Shown: positions 1 to 6,860, numbered from the stretch's first letter. The stretch is DNA of 6,860 bases from Pirellulales bacterium (GCA_022844585.1 JALHLM010000335.1:1-6860); one strand, 5' to 3'. The notes: a model not told the origin generated them from the sequence alone. A program made the numbers and translations.

Positions 1-57
1 CTTGAATGCGCTCCGGGCGCTGACGCTTCCGGCTCGAATCTGTGTACATCGGAGGTG

Positions 58-2589
58 CTAAACCACGCCCCCCATCGCCGGATCGCTGATCGACCATCGC
101 CCCGTTTCCACACGGCCAGCAAAGCGCTGTTGATAAATCGCATCGCCCGCAATCGTCATGGTGAAGTCGTACCAGCCGTGATCGTGCCCCGCTTCCACGA
201 CCAACGTGTCCGACTGCCCTGGCCCCAACGCTCGCTGTCCGTTGGCGCGCCGATACGTAGTATCAGCGATCTTGAACTGTAATTTGCGCACGCGGTCGCG
301 ATTGCTCACATGAATCGCCACGTGCCCGTTCGCCGCATCCACGACACTGGCAATCGGCAGGCGTTCCACGCGCACCTCGGCCTGCGGATCCAGCGCGGAG
401 CCAAGGAACTCCCGGAAAAACCCGTTCGGCCCATGCACGGCGAAGTGATACTTCCCGCCCGGGAAATCCGCCACGTTCCAAGCATCACTCACGCGGTCGC
501 CGGCCGACACTGCGTAGTTGCGCACCGCCATTTCGCCATTCGCGCTCCGCGCGAAGACAATAAACGGCGAGCCAGCCGACGCGTCCCCGAATTGCTGTTT
601 GCCCGCGGTGAACTGAATCACGAACTGACTGCGATCCTCCGACAATCGCCCGTCGACCGCAAGCTCGTACGGCAACGGGCTCGATTTCCTCACGCCAACT
701 TCTTGTCGCGGCATGAACGGAGAACTCGCCGCGTCTTTACGCAGTTCTTCCACTTGCTCGGCGTTCAAGGCCCGAAAGCCGGCCGGCAACTGCTTGAACT
801 TCGCCCGATGAATCCCTTCCACGACTTCATCGCGATCGAGCCGCAACGCGTCAGGCGTTTTGTCGCCCGAGAACGGCTGGAACGACGAAGTCAAATCGCC
901 GCACACCGCGCGTCGCCACGCGCTGATGTTCTCTTCCTTGATAGGCTTGCCCGTCTTGTGCGTGAGGAAACGTTCCAGGAACTGTAACGGGGACGTATGG
1001 TCGAACACTTGTGAACAAACGCAACCGCCGCGGCTCCACGGCGACGCGATCACCAGTGGCACGCGATAACCCAGCCCAATCGAACTTTCGCGCGAATCGG
1101 CCGGCGCCTTGTGCTTCAACTCCTGCTCCAACTCGACGTACTCGACGCTGGCGTCGATGTCGGCCGACACGCGCCCAGTTTCCGGCTGCTTCGGGTTCGG
1201 CGCGGTGAACGGCGGCACGTGATCGAAGTACCCGTCGTTCTCGTCGTAGGTCAACAAGAAGATCGTCTTCTTCCAGACCTCGGGATTCTCCGTGAGAATA
1301 TTCAGCGCCTCGGCGATATACCACGCGCCGTACCACGCGGACCCGGGATGATCGGAAAACGCTTCCGGCGCCACCAGCCACGACACCGTCGGCAACTTGC
1401 CATGGTTCACGTCTTGCCGGAATTGATGCAACACGTCCCCTTTCGGCACGCTCACGGTTCGCTCGACGCCCCCATCCATGTACTTCAATTCCACCAGCGA
1501 ATGATAGTCAGGATCGCCCGTATTCGTGGTGAACGCCTTCTGATGCAGGTTCTTCTCTCGCTGCGTGAGTTTGTCCCAGTTCTCCTGCGTGTAAACCGGC
1601 AACTCGCGTTCAATCTCCACCAGGAACGATTGCATGCGTTCCAACCGTCGACGCTCGCGCACCAGTTGCACAGCCCCCGCGTCTTTCAGCTTGGCCTCCA
1701 GCTCCGCGATCTCTTTGGGCAACGCGGCGGCGCGCTCGCGCACCCACTTGCGCCGACTCTCCAGGAACCGCACCTGATACTGCGTGAAGAACTCGATCGA
1801 GTTATCCGTGAAGTTGCCCAACCACGCGTCCGCCTCGCCCTGCAGTCCGGAACCCACGCTCAATTCGTTCTGATAGATCCGCCACGAAACGCCCGCGTCT
1901 TCCAGTCGCTCCGGAAACGTCGTCCAAGAAACCTCTGAGCCGTAGTCGGCTTCCGAGTTAAACAGCTTGGGATACGAATCCGCGCGTTGTTCCGGCCGCA
2001 CCGTGCCGCTCCATAGATACAGCCGGTTCGGCGTCGTGCCGGTGAGCGACGAACAGAAATGCTGATCACAGATCGTGAATGCGTCCGCCAGATCGTAGTA
2101 GAACGGAATGTCCTCGCGATCGTAGTAGCCCATCGTCAGTGGCATCGCGGCGTACTCCGCGTGTCCGGACGCCTTGGCCTGCAACCATCGGTCGTATTTC
2201 CCGCCGTTCCGCGCGTCGACCTGATCCGTCCACGAATGCGGCAACGAACCCATCCACGTCGCGTTCGTATCCTTGATGTTCAACCGGAACGGCGCATACG
2301 TTTCGCCCTGATCGTTCGTTTGCGCCCAGACCGGATTGCCGTTAGAAAGCGTCATCACCCGCGGATCATTGAATCCGCGCACGCCGCGCAACGTACCGTA
2401 GGCGTGATCGAACGAACGATTCTCCTGCATCAAAATCACGACGTGTTCGGCGTCGAGAAACGTGCTGCCTGGCTCGGGGTCGATCGCAAACGCCCGCTGA
2501 ATCGACGCCGGCAACGCCCCCGTCAGCCCGGCGGCCCCGGACAGCAACGCGGCATGCTTGAAAAAATCACGACGTGACTGAACGCCCAT
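58..2589 (-). CDS. Tat-exported phosphocholine-specific phospholipase C
   Basis: The 843-residue product belongs to the phosphoesterase-type (non-zinc-barrel) phospholipase C family, which hydrolyses phosphatidylcholine or sphingomyelin to phosphocholine plus diacylglycerol or ceramide. The N-terminus has a twin-arginine motif, SRRDFFK (residues 5-11), a hydrophobic stretch and a likely cleavage site after AFA (residue 35), so export in folded form is expected. Catalytic-domain signatures are QENRSFDH (55-62), GTTPNR (184-189, holding the probable nucleophilic Thr), FSDHP (411-415) and TYDENDGYFDH (447-457), consistent with the metal-binding acidic and His residues. Two C-terminal beta domains (about 637-732 and 744-839) match the DUF756 arrangement. 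Classical members have roughly 700 residues; the extra length is largely a charged helical insert at about 271-355. The ATG at 2589 is preceded by GGAG with a 10-nt gap. No terminator is visible in the 57 bases downstream. The fine substrate choice cannot be read from sequence. Confidence 0.93.
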   Translation of the reverse strand: MGVQSRRDFFKHAALLSGAAGLTGALPASIQRAFAIDPEPGSTFLDAEHVVILMQENRSFDHAYGTLRGVRGFNDPRVMTLSNGNPVWAQTNDQGETYAPFRLNIKDTNATWMGSLPHSWTDQVDARNGGKYDRWLQAKASGHAEYAAMPLTMGYYDREDIPFYYDLADAFTICDQHFCSSLTGTTPNRLYLWSGTVRPEQRADSYPKLFNSEADYGSEVSWTTFPERLEDAGVSWRIYQNELSVGSGLQGEADAWLGNFTDNSIEFFTQYQVRFLESRRKWVRERAAALPKEIAELEAKLKDAGAVQLVRERRRLERMQSFLVEIERELPVYTQENWDKLTQREKNLHQKAFTTNTGDPDYHSLVELKYMDGGVERTVSVPKGDVLHQFRQDVNHGKLPTVSWLVAPEAFSDHPGSAWYGAWYIAEALNILTENPEVWKKTIFLLTYDENDGYFDHVPPFTAPNPKQPETGRVSADIDASVEYVELEQELKHKAPADSRESSIGLGYRVPLVIASPWSRGGCVCSQVFDHTSPLQFLERFLTHKTGKPIKEENISAWRRAVCGDLTSSFQPFSGDKTPDALRLDRDEVVEGIHRAKFKQLPAGFRALNAEQVEELRKDAASSPFMPRQEVGVRKSSPLPYELAVDGRLSEDRSQFVIQFTAGKQQFGDASAGSPFIVFARSANGEMAVRNYAVSAGDRVSDAWNVADFPGGKYHFAVHGPNGFFREFLGSALDPQAEVRVERLPIASVVDAANGHVAIHVSNRDRVRKLQFKIADTTYRRANGQRALGPGQSDTLVVEAGHDHGWYDFTMTIAGDAIYQQRFAGRVETGRWSISDPAMGGVV

Positions 2590-2846
2590 GGCGCAGGTGC
2601 TCCATCAGTGGGGGATTGCGAGGCGGGAGGGCGCAAGGCGGGCAACGACTCCACTCTAACCCAGGTCCATGACCTCGGCATGAGGGTGCCGCGAAAAATT
2701 CATCAAAGTTCGCTGGCAGACCAGCAGACCTAAGCTTCCCGCCGGCCGGCATTGGCATGAGATCGGCGACGCATTCGTACGTCCTCTGTAGCCGAGGTCA
2801 CAACAGAAGAGCCCCTTGTACCTCGATGGAATGATTGGATAGCGCC
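2590..2846. other. Intergenic gap between pcm and the phospholipase C gene
   Basis: This 257-bp stretch has no convincing gene. It should hold the 3' end of the pcm transcript and the promoter of the phospholipase gene if that gene is transcribed separately. I see no strong -35/-10 pair and no hairpin followed by a T-tract. A widely spaced 10-bp inverted repeat (2670-2679 and 2791-2800) is the only obvious structure. Confidence 0.5.
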
Positions 2847-3491
2847 CTATTTGCTGACCAACGGGACGAAGCGGCAATCGCATAGTGCGCGCGAGCTTGG
2901 ACCTTCGGCCGTTTTGCGCCAGGCTTGGAGGATTTGTCTTTCGCTGTCGCCGACTGGGGCCACGAGGATTCCGTCCGGGGCCAGTTGATCCCATAGCACC
3001 GTGGGGAATTCCTGCGCGGCGGCGGTGATGATGATTCGGTCGAACGGCGCGGCGTCGGGCCAGCCGAGCGAGCCGTCGCCGATGTGGAAATGCACGTTTG
3101 ACGCGCCGCATCGCGCCAACGCCTGTTGCGCTTGGTGCGAGAGTTCTGAATGGCGTTCGATGGTGAACACTTCGGCCGCTAAGCGCGACAATATGGCCGC
3201 CTGGTAGCCGCTGCCGGTGCCGATCTCGAGGACGCGCTCGCTGCCGGTTAGTTCCAGGGCTTCGGTCATCAAGGCCACGATGTAGGGCTGGCTGATGGTT
3301 TGCCCGCAGTCGATCGCGAGCGCGCGGTCTTCGTAGGCCCAATCCGCCGTTTCCGCGTTGACAAATCGTTCACGCGGAACGCTGCCCATCACCGCCAGGA
3401 CGCGCGCATCGTGGATGCCTTGGATGCGCAAATGCCGTGTCAGATCACGGCGACGCAAATCTTGAACGCTAGTTGGCACGCCATCGGTCAT
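2847..3491 (-). CDS. pcm: Protein-L-isoaspartate O-methyltransferase
   Basis: The product transfers a methyl group from S-adenosylmethionine to the alpha-carboxyl of L-isoaspartyl residues that form as proteins age, which starts their repair; it acts in the cytoplasm. Its 214 residues fit the family, whose E. coli member has 208. Visible signatures are GQTISQPY (63-70), the conserved active-site segment with the family Ser/Thr at T65 and S67; the SAM-binding motif I VLEIGTGSG (87-95); the acidic IER (111-113); the GDGSLGW segment (138-144); FDRIIITAA (150-158); and QLAPDGILVAPVG (169-181). The ATG at 3491 gives a full-length N-terminus, and the next Met is residue 35, inside the conserved region. 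No Shine-Dalgarno sequence precedes this ATG. The gene lies 393 bp downstream of fabH on the same strand, with repeats between them, so co-transcription is uncertain. Confidence 0.95.
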   Translation of the reverse strand: MTDGVPTSVQDLRRRDLTRHLRIQGIHDARVLAVMGSVPRERFVNAETADWAYEDRALAIDCGQTISQPYIVALMTEALELTGSERVLEIGTGSGYQAAILSRLAAEVFTIERHSELSHQAQQALARCGASNVHFHIGDGSLGWPDAAPFDRIIITAAAQEFPTVLWDQLAPDGILVAPVGDSERQILQAWRKTAEGPSSRALCDCRFVPLVSK

Positions 3492-3497
3492 GGCGCT

Positions 3498-3527
3498 ATT
3501 CTACGCGATGTGCGATTCACGCGGAAA
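3498..3527 (-). promoter_or_regulatory. Possible pcm promoter giving a leaderless transcript
   Basis: Read on the minus strand, TAGAAT (3503-3498) matches five of six positions of the -10 consensus TATAAT. A poor -35 candidate, TTTCCG (3527-3522), lies 18 bp upstream. The -10 ends six bases before the pcm ATG, so initiation about seven bases downstream would begin at or next to the start codon. This would suit the missing Shine-Dalgarno sequence. The -35 is weak and the call is inference. Confidence 0.25.
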
Positions 3528-3696
3528 CTGTGCGAAAGCGGCGCATCAATGCTGCGCCGGCAAACATCGACAAACCCAGTAGTGCAACGCTCGACGTGTT
3601 CGGCAATGAAGGCGCGGCTCAACGCCAATTTAGTCGTCGCCGATCGGAAACACCATATTCGGCGTGGCAATTTCACGGAGGTGATTCGCCAATGCT

Positions 3697-3794
3697 TCGG
3701 CCGCCCCGATGGGGCTACCAAAATCAGTTGCCGTCGTTTCCAGGGGTTTCGCTTCGCTCTACCCCTGGCTACTCACGGTCGCCCCTTTGGGGCT
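3697..3794. repeat. 98-bp three-hairpin dispersed repeat, copy 1
   Basis: This element aligns without gaps to 5772-5869 with 88 of 98 bases identical. It contains three inverted repeats in a row: GCCCC-gat-GGGGC (3703-3715), an 8-bp stem CCAGGGGT/ACCCCTGG with a 13-nt loop (3740-3768), and GCCCC-ttt-GGGGC (3781-3793). All stem bases are the same in both copies; most differences lie in loops or the linker between the first two hairpins. This pattern suggests that folding is what is conserved. It lies 3' of fabH. Its function is unknown; a transcript-end or REP-like role is possible. Confidence 0.85.
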
Positions 3795-3814
3795 TCGATT
3801 CCCTAGCCGTGCAA

Positions 3815-3884
3815 GCATCGTTTGGCGATGCGCTAGTCAAGAATGCTTTGGCGATGCGTTAGAAAAGTATCGTTTGGCGATGCG

Positions 3885-3888
<4 letters not shown>
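3815..3888. repeat. Three tandem 26-bp units with hairpin potential
   Basis: The 16-base core TTTGGCGATGCG(C/T)TAG starts at 3821, 3847 and 3873, an exact 26-bp period. In the first unit the preceding GCATCG pairs with the internal CGATGC across a 5-nt TTTGG loop (3815-3831). The third unit keeps this pairing with one G-U pair (3867-3883), while the second pairs poorly. The last unit overlaps the fabH stop codon (3885-3887). Since 26 is not a multiple of three, a coding repeat is unlikely. Confidence 0.8.
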
Positions 3889-4874
<986 letters not shown>

Positions 4875-5425
4875 GATGCCTTGAGCCTGGCCGGTTCCGC
4901 GCGATTCAGTCCCCAGGGGGCCGTCCGCGGTCGCCTGGGAGGGGGTTGAGCGTCCCCTCGTAGCGACGGTAGCGATTCTGCCGTGTATCACGATTATTCG
5001 TCGTTCGCGGCCGGCGATCTTAACTTAGATCGGCGATCGCGAATAGGACAAAGTGACACGTTGGGAAGGCTGCGCAAAGCCTGCGGGTTGCCCGCGAAAC
5101 ACGCGAAACACGCAAAAGGGGCCCTAGTCAAAGGGACGTTTTGGCTGAGAGATTCCAAGCGAACTTACATCTTTCAACAAACATCGACGCAACGTGCATG
5201 TGGGGAACTAGTTCGGAATTCCGCCGACTCCCCATTCTTTTGCGTTTTTCGCGTGTTTCGCGGGCCGCTCGGTATGGCGCGGGTTTGCTCGTCGGCAATT
5301 TGAGGGGTAGGGTTGGGTGGCGGTCCGCGCAGACGGTACGGCGGCTGCTGACCCGGGACGGTCGTGGGGCAATCGGGCGCCGCGCCGCGCAGGGTCAGTT
5401 TTGAAACCTAGCAGGAGAAGGCAGA
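4875..5425. other. Divergent intergenic region between fabH and the small plus-strand gene
   Basis: This 551-bp stretch must hold promoters for the two divergent genes. I see no clear -35/-10 pair. It contains a dyad CGATCT-taactt-AGATCG (5015-5032), a pair of 29-bp inverted repeats (5090-5118 and 5237-5265), two adjacent palindromes GAACTAGTTC and CGGAATTCCG (5205-5223), and a 7-bp inverted repeat CTGACCC/GGGTCAG (5348-5354 and 5392-5398). A 106-codon frame at 4983-5303 runs through both inverted-repeat arms and is judged non-coding. Confidence 0.6.
5090..5265. repeat. Element bounded by 29-bp inverted repeats
   Basis: The left arm (5090-5118, beginning GCCCGCGAAACACGCGAAA) and the reverse complement of the right arm (5237-5265) agree at 28 of 29 positions. 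The 118 bases between them show no transposase or other coding signal. Each arm itself contains a short CGCGAAACA-type iteration. The size of 176 bp suits a MITE-like or REP-derived element, or a long snap-back structure in RNA. I see no target-site duplication clear enough to claim mobility. Confidence 0.8.
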
Positions 5426-5677
5426 ATGACCACGGTTCTCGACCAGCCGTCCACCAGTGCGGAGAGCAGCCAGGCGTTCGATCGCCGCAGCCACGACGTA
5501 ACCGCCGGCTACCGGGGCGCCGAACGGCGCCAATTCTCCGACAGCCGCGATGATTTGACGCCGGACGCCGCGGAGTTGGCCCAGGCTATCGACGATTACA
5601 AACTCCGCCATCGCCGCCGCTTCATCAATTTCGAGGAGATGTTGCACGTGGTGCAATCGCTCGGCTATCGCAAATAG
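5426..5677 (+). CDS. Conserved small hypothetical protein, 83 residues
   Basis: The function is unknown. The N-terminal half is Ser/Asp/Arg-rich and probably disordered, with a GAERRQFSDS segment (31-40). The C-terminal half (about 45-83) looks folded and mostly helical: TPDAAELAQAIDDYKLRH, the basic stretch RHRRRF (61-66), then INFEEMLHVVQSLGYRK. From memory this ending resembles a small family repeatedly seen in planctomycetes, but I cannot verify that here. Translation is well supported by AGGAGAAGG (5413-5421), with 8 nt from AGGAG to the ATG. An intrinsic terminator begins 29 bp after the stop codon, so it looks like a single-gene transcript. It has no signal peptide, membrane segment or metal-binding cysteines. 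The basic cluster could contact nucleic acid or an acidic partner, but that is speculation. Confidence 0.85.
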   Translation: MTTVLDQPSTSAESSQAFDRRSHDVTAGYRGAERRQFSDSRDDLTPDAAELAQAIDDYKLRHRRRFINFEEMLHVVQSLGYRK

Positions 5678-5706
5678 CGCCGAGCGAGATGAAGGAATAT
5701 GAATAG

Positions 5707-5740
5707 CGAGGCCCGCCGATCATTGGCGGGCCTCGTTTTG
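5707..5740 (+). terminator. Rho-independent terminator of the small gene
   Basis: A perfect 11-bp GC-rich stem (CGAGGCCCGCC at 5707-5717 with GGCGGGCCTCG at 5725-5735) encloses a 7-nt loop and is followed by TTTT on the plus strand. On the minus strand no T-tract follows the stem, so it serves the plus-strand gene rather than the convergent one. Confidence 0.92.
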
Positions 5741-5771
5741 CTTGCTAGTGGTTCGACGCGAAGCATGTGGC

Positions 5772-5869
5772 TCGGCCGCCCCGTTGGGGCTACCGGGATC
5801 CTTTGCGGTCGTTTCCAGGGGTTTCGCTTCGCTCCACCCCTGGCTACTGACGGTCGCCCCGTTGGGGCT
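5772..5869. repeat. 98-bp three-hairpin dispersed repeat, copy 2
   Basis: This is the second copy of the element at 3697-3794, in the same orientation. Its inverted repeats are GCCCC-gtt-GGGGC (5778-5790), CCAGGGGT/ACCCCTGG (5815-5843) and GCCCC-gtt-GGGGC (5856-5868). It ends 14 bp before the stop codon of the minus-strand gene starting at the right edge, so it would form the start of that gene's 3' untranslated region. It also lies just beyond the intrinsic terminator of the convergent small gene. Confidence 0.85.
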
Positions 5870-5883
5870 CGAATTCAGTCACG

Positions 5884-6860
5884 TTAGTGCAGGTTGCGGT
5901 ATTCTTGGCTGCCGAGGAGGCCGGCTTGGATTGATTCTTGCGATTGGCCGTTCTTCATTTGGTTGAGCCAGTACTGCACGCCGCCTTGTTCCGGGGCGCG
6001 GGTGAGGTAATCGAAGTACCAATCGGAGATCATGTCCGAGCGGTATTCGTCGCTGTAGACGAAGCCCAGGACAATGGTCTGCAGATTGACTCCGGCCTGG
6101 TGCAAGCGATTGACGTGGTAGTCGATCTCGCTTTGTCCCGCGCCGCGACCAAGGATGTTCTGGTACATGGCTCCAACCCAGGCCTGATCGGTGCCGCCCG
6201 CGGTCTGGTAGTACTCGGGCGAGCCGATGATGCCAGACTGGACGCGCTCGGGGCCGTTGAAGCGGTCCCAGATGCCGAGCCAGAATTCCAGGCCCCCGGC
6301 GTCCGGGGCGCGGCCGAGGTATTCGTCGTAGAGGTCGGCGATCATGTCGGCCTTGCGCTCGCGACCTTCGAGCAGGTCTTCGGCGACATCACGATGCGAG
6401 GCCTGGCCGGTGCTCAACTCGGCGGCGTTGCGATTCGCTTCGAAGGAGGACGGATCACGTCCGAGGATTTCATCGTAGACGGCGTCGAGCCAACCGGCGT
6501 TCGGCCCGGCGCCCGGGGCCGCGGCTTGCGCGACGAGACCGGCGTTGTTGACCGCGCCGGCCGGAGCGCCGATCACGACGCCCAGGGCCCCCAGGTTCGG
6601 CGGCACTGGCGTCGACGACAGCAGCAACGACTTAGGCGGATTGATCAGGCCGCGTTCGCCGAAGTTGTTGTTCACGCCATTGAAATTGGCGGGCAGAACG
6701 ATGTTCGAGAAGACGTCGTTCGCGGTCGTGCCGCCGGGGGTGCCGATGGTGTCCTTGCCATCGAGGAAACCGTTCGGTTGCGTCTCGATGATCGAGTACG
6801 TGCCGGCCGGCAGGTTGGTGACCTGGTAGAAGCCGTTGACGGCCGTCAGGGTCTGGCGGT
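5884..6860 (-). CDS. C-terminal part of a modular surface or secreted protein: SdrD B-like domain plus DUF4214 units (partial)
   Basis: The frame is open to the window edge: 324 codons are visible and the start lies outside. A GTG at 6675 could be read as a start but falls inside a conserved domain, so I treat it as internal Val. Visible residues 1-68 form an SdrD B-like (Cna-B-type) fold, with FYQVTNLPAGTYSIIETQP, DGKDTIG, GGTTANDVFSNIVLP and the closing NNNFGE. A Pro/Ala/Gly-rich linker follows (about 69-122), then four helical units of about 50 residues resembling DUF4214. Such combinations occur in large extracellular proteins of planctomycetes; an adhesive or matrix role is plausible but unproven. 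No sorting motif or membrane anchor closes the protein, which ends in EYRNLH and a TAA. Confidence 0.85.
   Translation of the reverse strand, partial: RQTLTAVNGFYQVTNLPAGTYSIIETQPNGFLDGKDTIGTPGGTTANDVFSNIVLPANFNGVNNNFGERGLINPPKSLLLSSTPVPPNLGALGVVIGAPAGAVNNAGLVAQAAAPGAGPNAGWLDAVYDEILGRDPSSFEANRNAAELSTGQASHRDVAEDLLEGRERKADMIADLYDEYLGRAPDAGGLEFWLGIWDRFNGPERVQSGIIGSPEYYQTAGGTDQAWVGAMYQNILGRGAGQSEIDYHVNRLHQAGVNLQTIVLGFVYSDEYRSDMISDWYFDYLTRAPEQGGVQYWLNQMKNGQSQESIQAGLLGSQEYRNLH
5887..6492 (-). repeat. Four DUF4214-like units in alternating A-B-A-B order
   Basis: The encoded C-terminus repeats a two-unit module. Units 1 and 3 open with WLDAVYDEILGR and WVGAMYQNILGR and end in ADMI and SDMI. Units 2 and 4 open with ADLYDEYLGRAPDAGG and SDWYFDYLTRAPEQGG, and end in SGIIGSPEYY and AGLLGSQEYR. 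The repetition is at protein level, with clear sequence divergence, so the duplication is old rather than recent. Confidence 0.8.

Larger units (their letters stand above)
3492..3884. other. Repeat-rich intergenic region between fabH and pcm
   Basis: This 393-bp stretch separates two genes on the same strand. From right to left it holds three tandem 26-bp units beginning at the fabH stop, one 98-bp hairpin repeat, and about 200 bp (3492-3696) without evident coding signal apart from the possible pcm promoter. Reading frames here on either strand have no recognisable protein features. Confidence 0.6.

Noticed and set aside
310..1938. Long plus-strand frames (310-987 and 1111-1938) opposite the phospholipase gene
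   Set aside because: Both are Arg/His/Pro-rich antisense shadows without domain signatures, and the minus strand carries a complete enzyme across the region.
2656..3342. A 228-codon minus-strand frame overlapping pcm
   Set aside because: It is very rich in Arg and Pro and is out of frame with pcm, which accounts for the sequence.
4875..4991. A 39-residue N-terminal extension of FabH from an ATG at 4991
   Set aside because: The extension is low-complexity and precedes the conserved IAGTGSYVPE start. The internal ATG gives the normal family length.
4983..5303. A 106-codon plus-strand frame in the divergent region
   Set aside because: It runs through both inverted-repeat arms, giving the AKHAKHAKG and FRVFRG strings typical of spurious translations of such repeats, and has no convincing ribosome binding site.
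5884..6675. A complete 263-residue protein starting at the GTG at 6675
   Set aside because: The 61 upstream codons to the window edge are open and encode the rest of an SdrD B-like domain, so this GTG is internal.

Overview
The window looks like chromosomal DNA from a GC-rich bacterium, most probably a planctomycete. The case rests on three things: a surface or secreted protein combining an SdrD B-like domain with C-terminal DUF4214-type units, a small protein that resembles a planctomycete family, and hairpin-forming intergenic repeats of a kind I associate with planctomycete genomes. This assignment is inference. No marker RNA gene is present.

Layout from left to right. (1) A minus-strand gene of 843 codons (58-2589) encodes a Tat-exported phosphocholine-specific phospholipase C with two C-terminal beta domains and an unusually long charged helical insert. 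(2) A 257-bp gap leads to pcm (2847-3491, minus), a protein-L-isoaspartate O-methyltransferase. (3) A gene-free stretch (3492-3884) holds one copy of a 98-bp three-hairpin repeat and three tandem copies of a 26-bp unit, the last of which overlaps the fabH stop codon. (4) fabH (3885-4874, minus) encodes 3-oxoacyl-ACP synthase III with an intact Cys-His-Asn triad. (5) A 551-bp divergent intergenic region (4875-5425) contains a pair of 29-bp inverted repeats. (6) A small plus-strand gene (5426-5677) has a strong Shine-Dalgarno sequence and a textbook intrinsic terminator. (7) A second copy of the 98-bp repeat lies just beyond the stop codon of (8), a minus-strand gene open to the right edge (5884-6860) that encodes the C-terminal part of a modular surface or secreted protein.

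The genes do not form one pathway. FabH starts fatty-acid synthesis, Pcm repairs damaged proteins, the phospholipase degrades choline phospholipids outside the cytoplasm, and the edge protein is probably extracellular. Gaps of over 250 bp between the minus-strand genes argue against a tight operon. The most unusual content is intergenic: three different classes of inverted or tandem repeat within about 2.2 kb, all beside gene ends or between divergent genes. I found no CRISPR array, transposase, tRNA, rRNA or recognisable new defence system.
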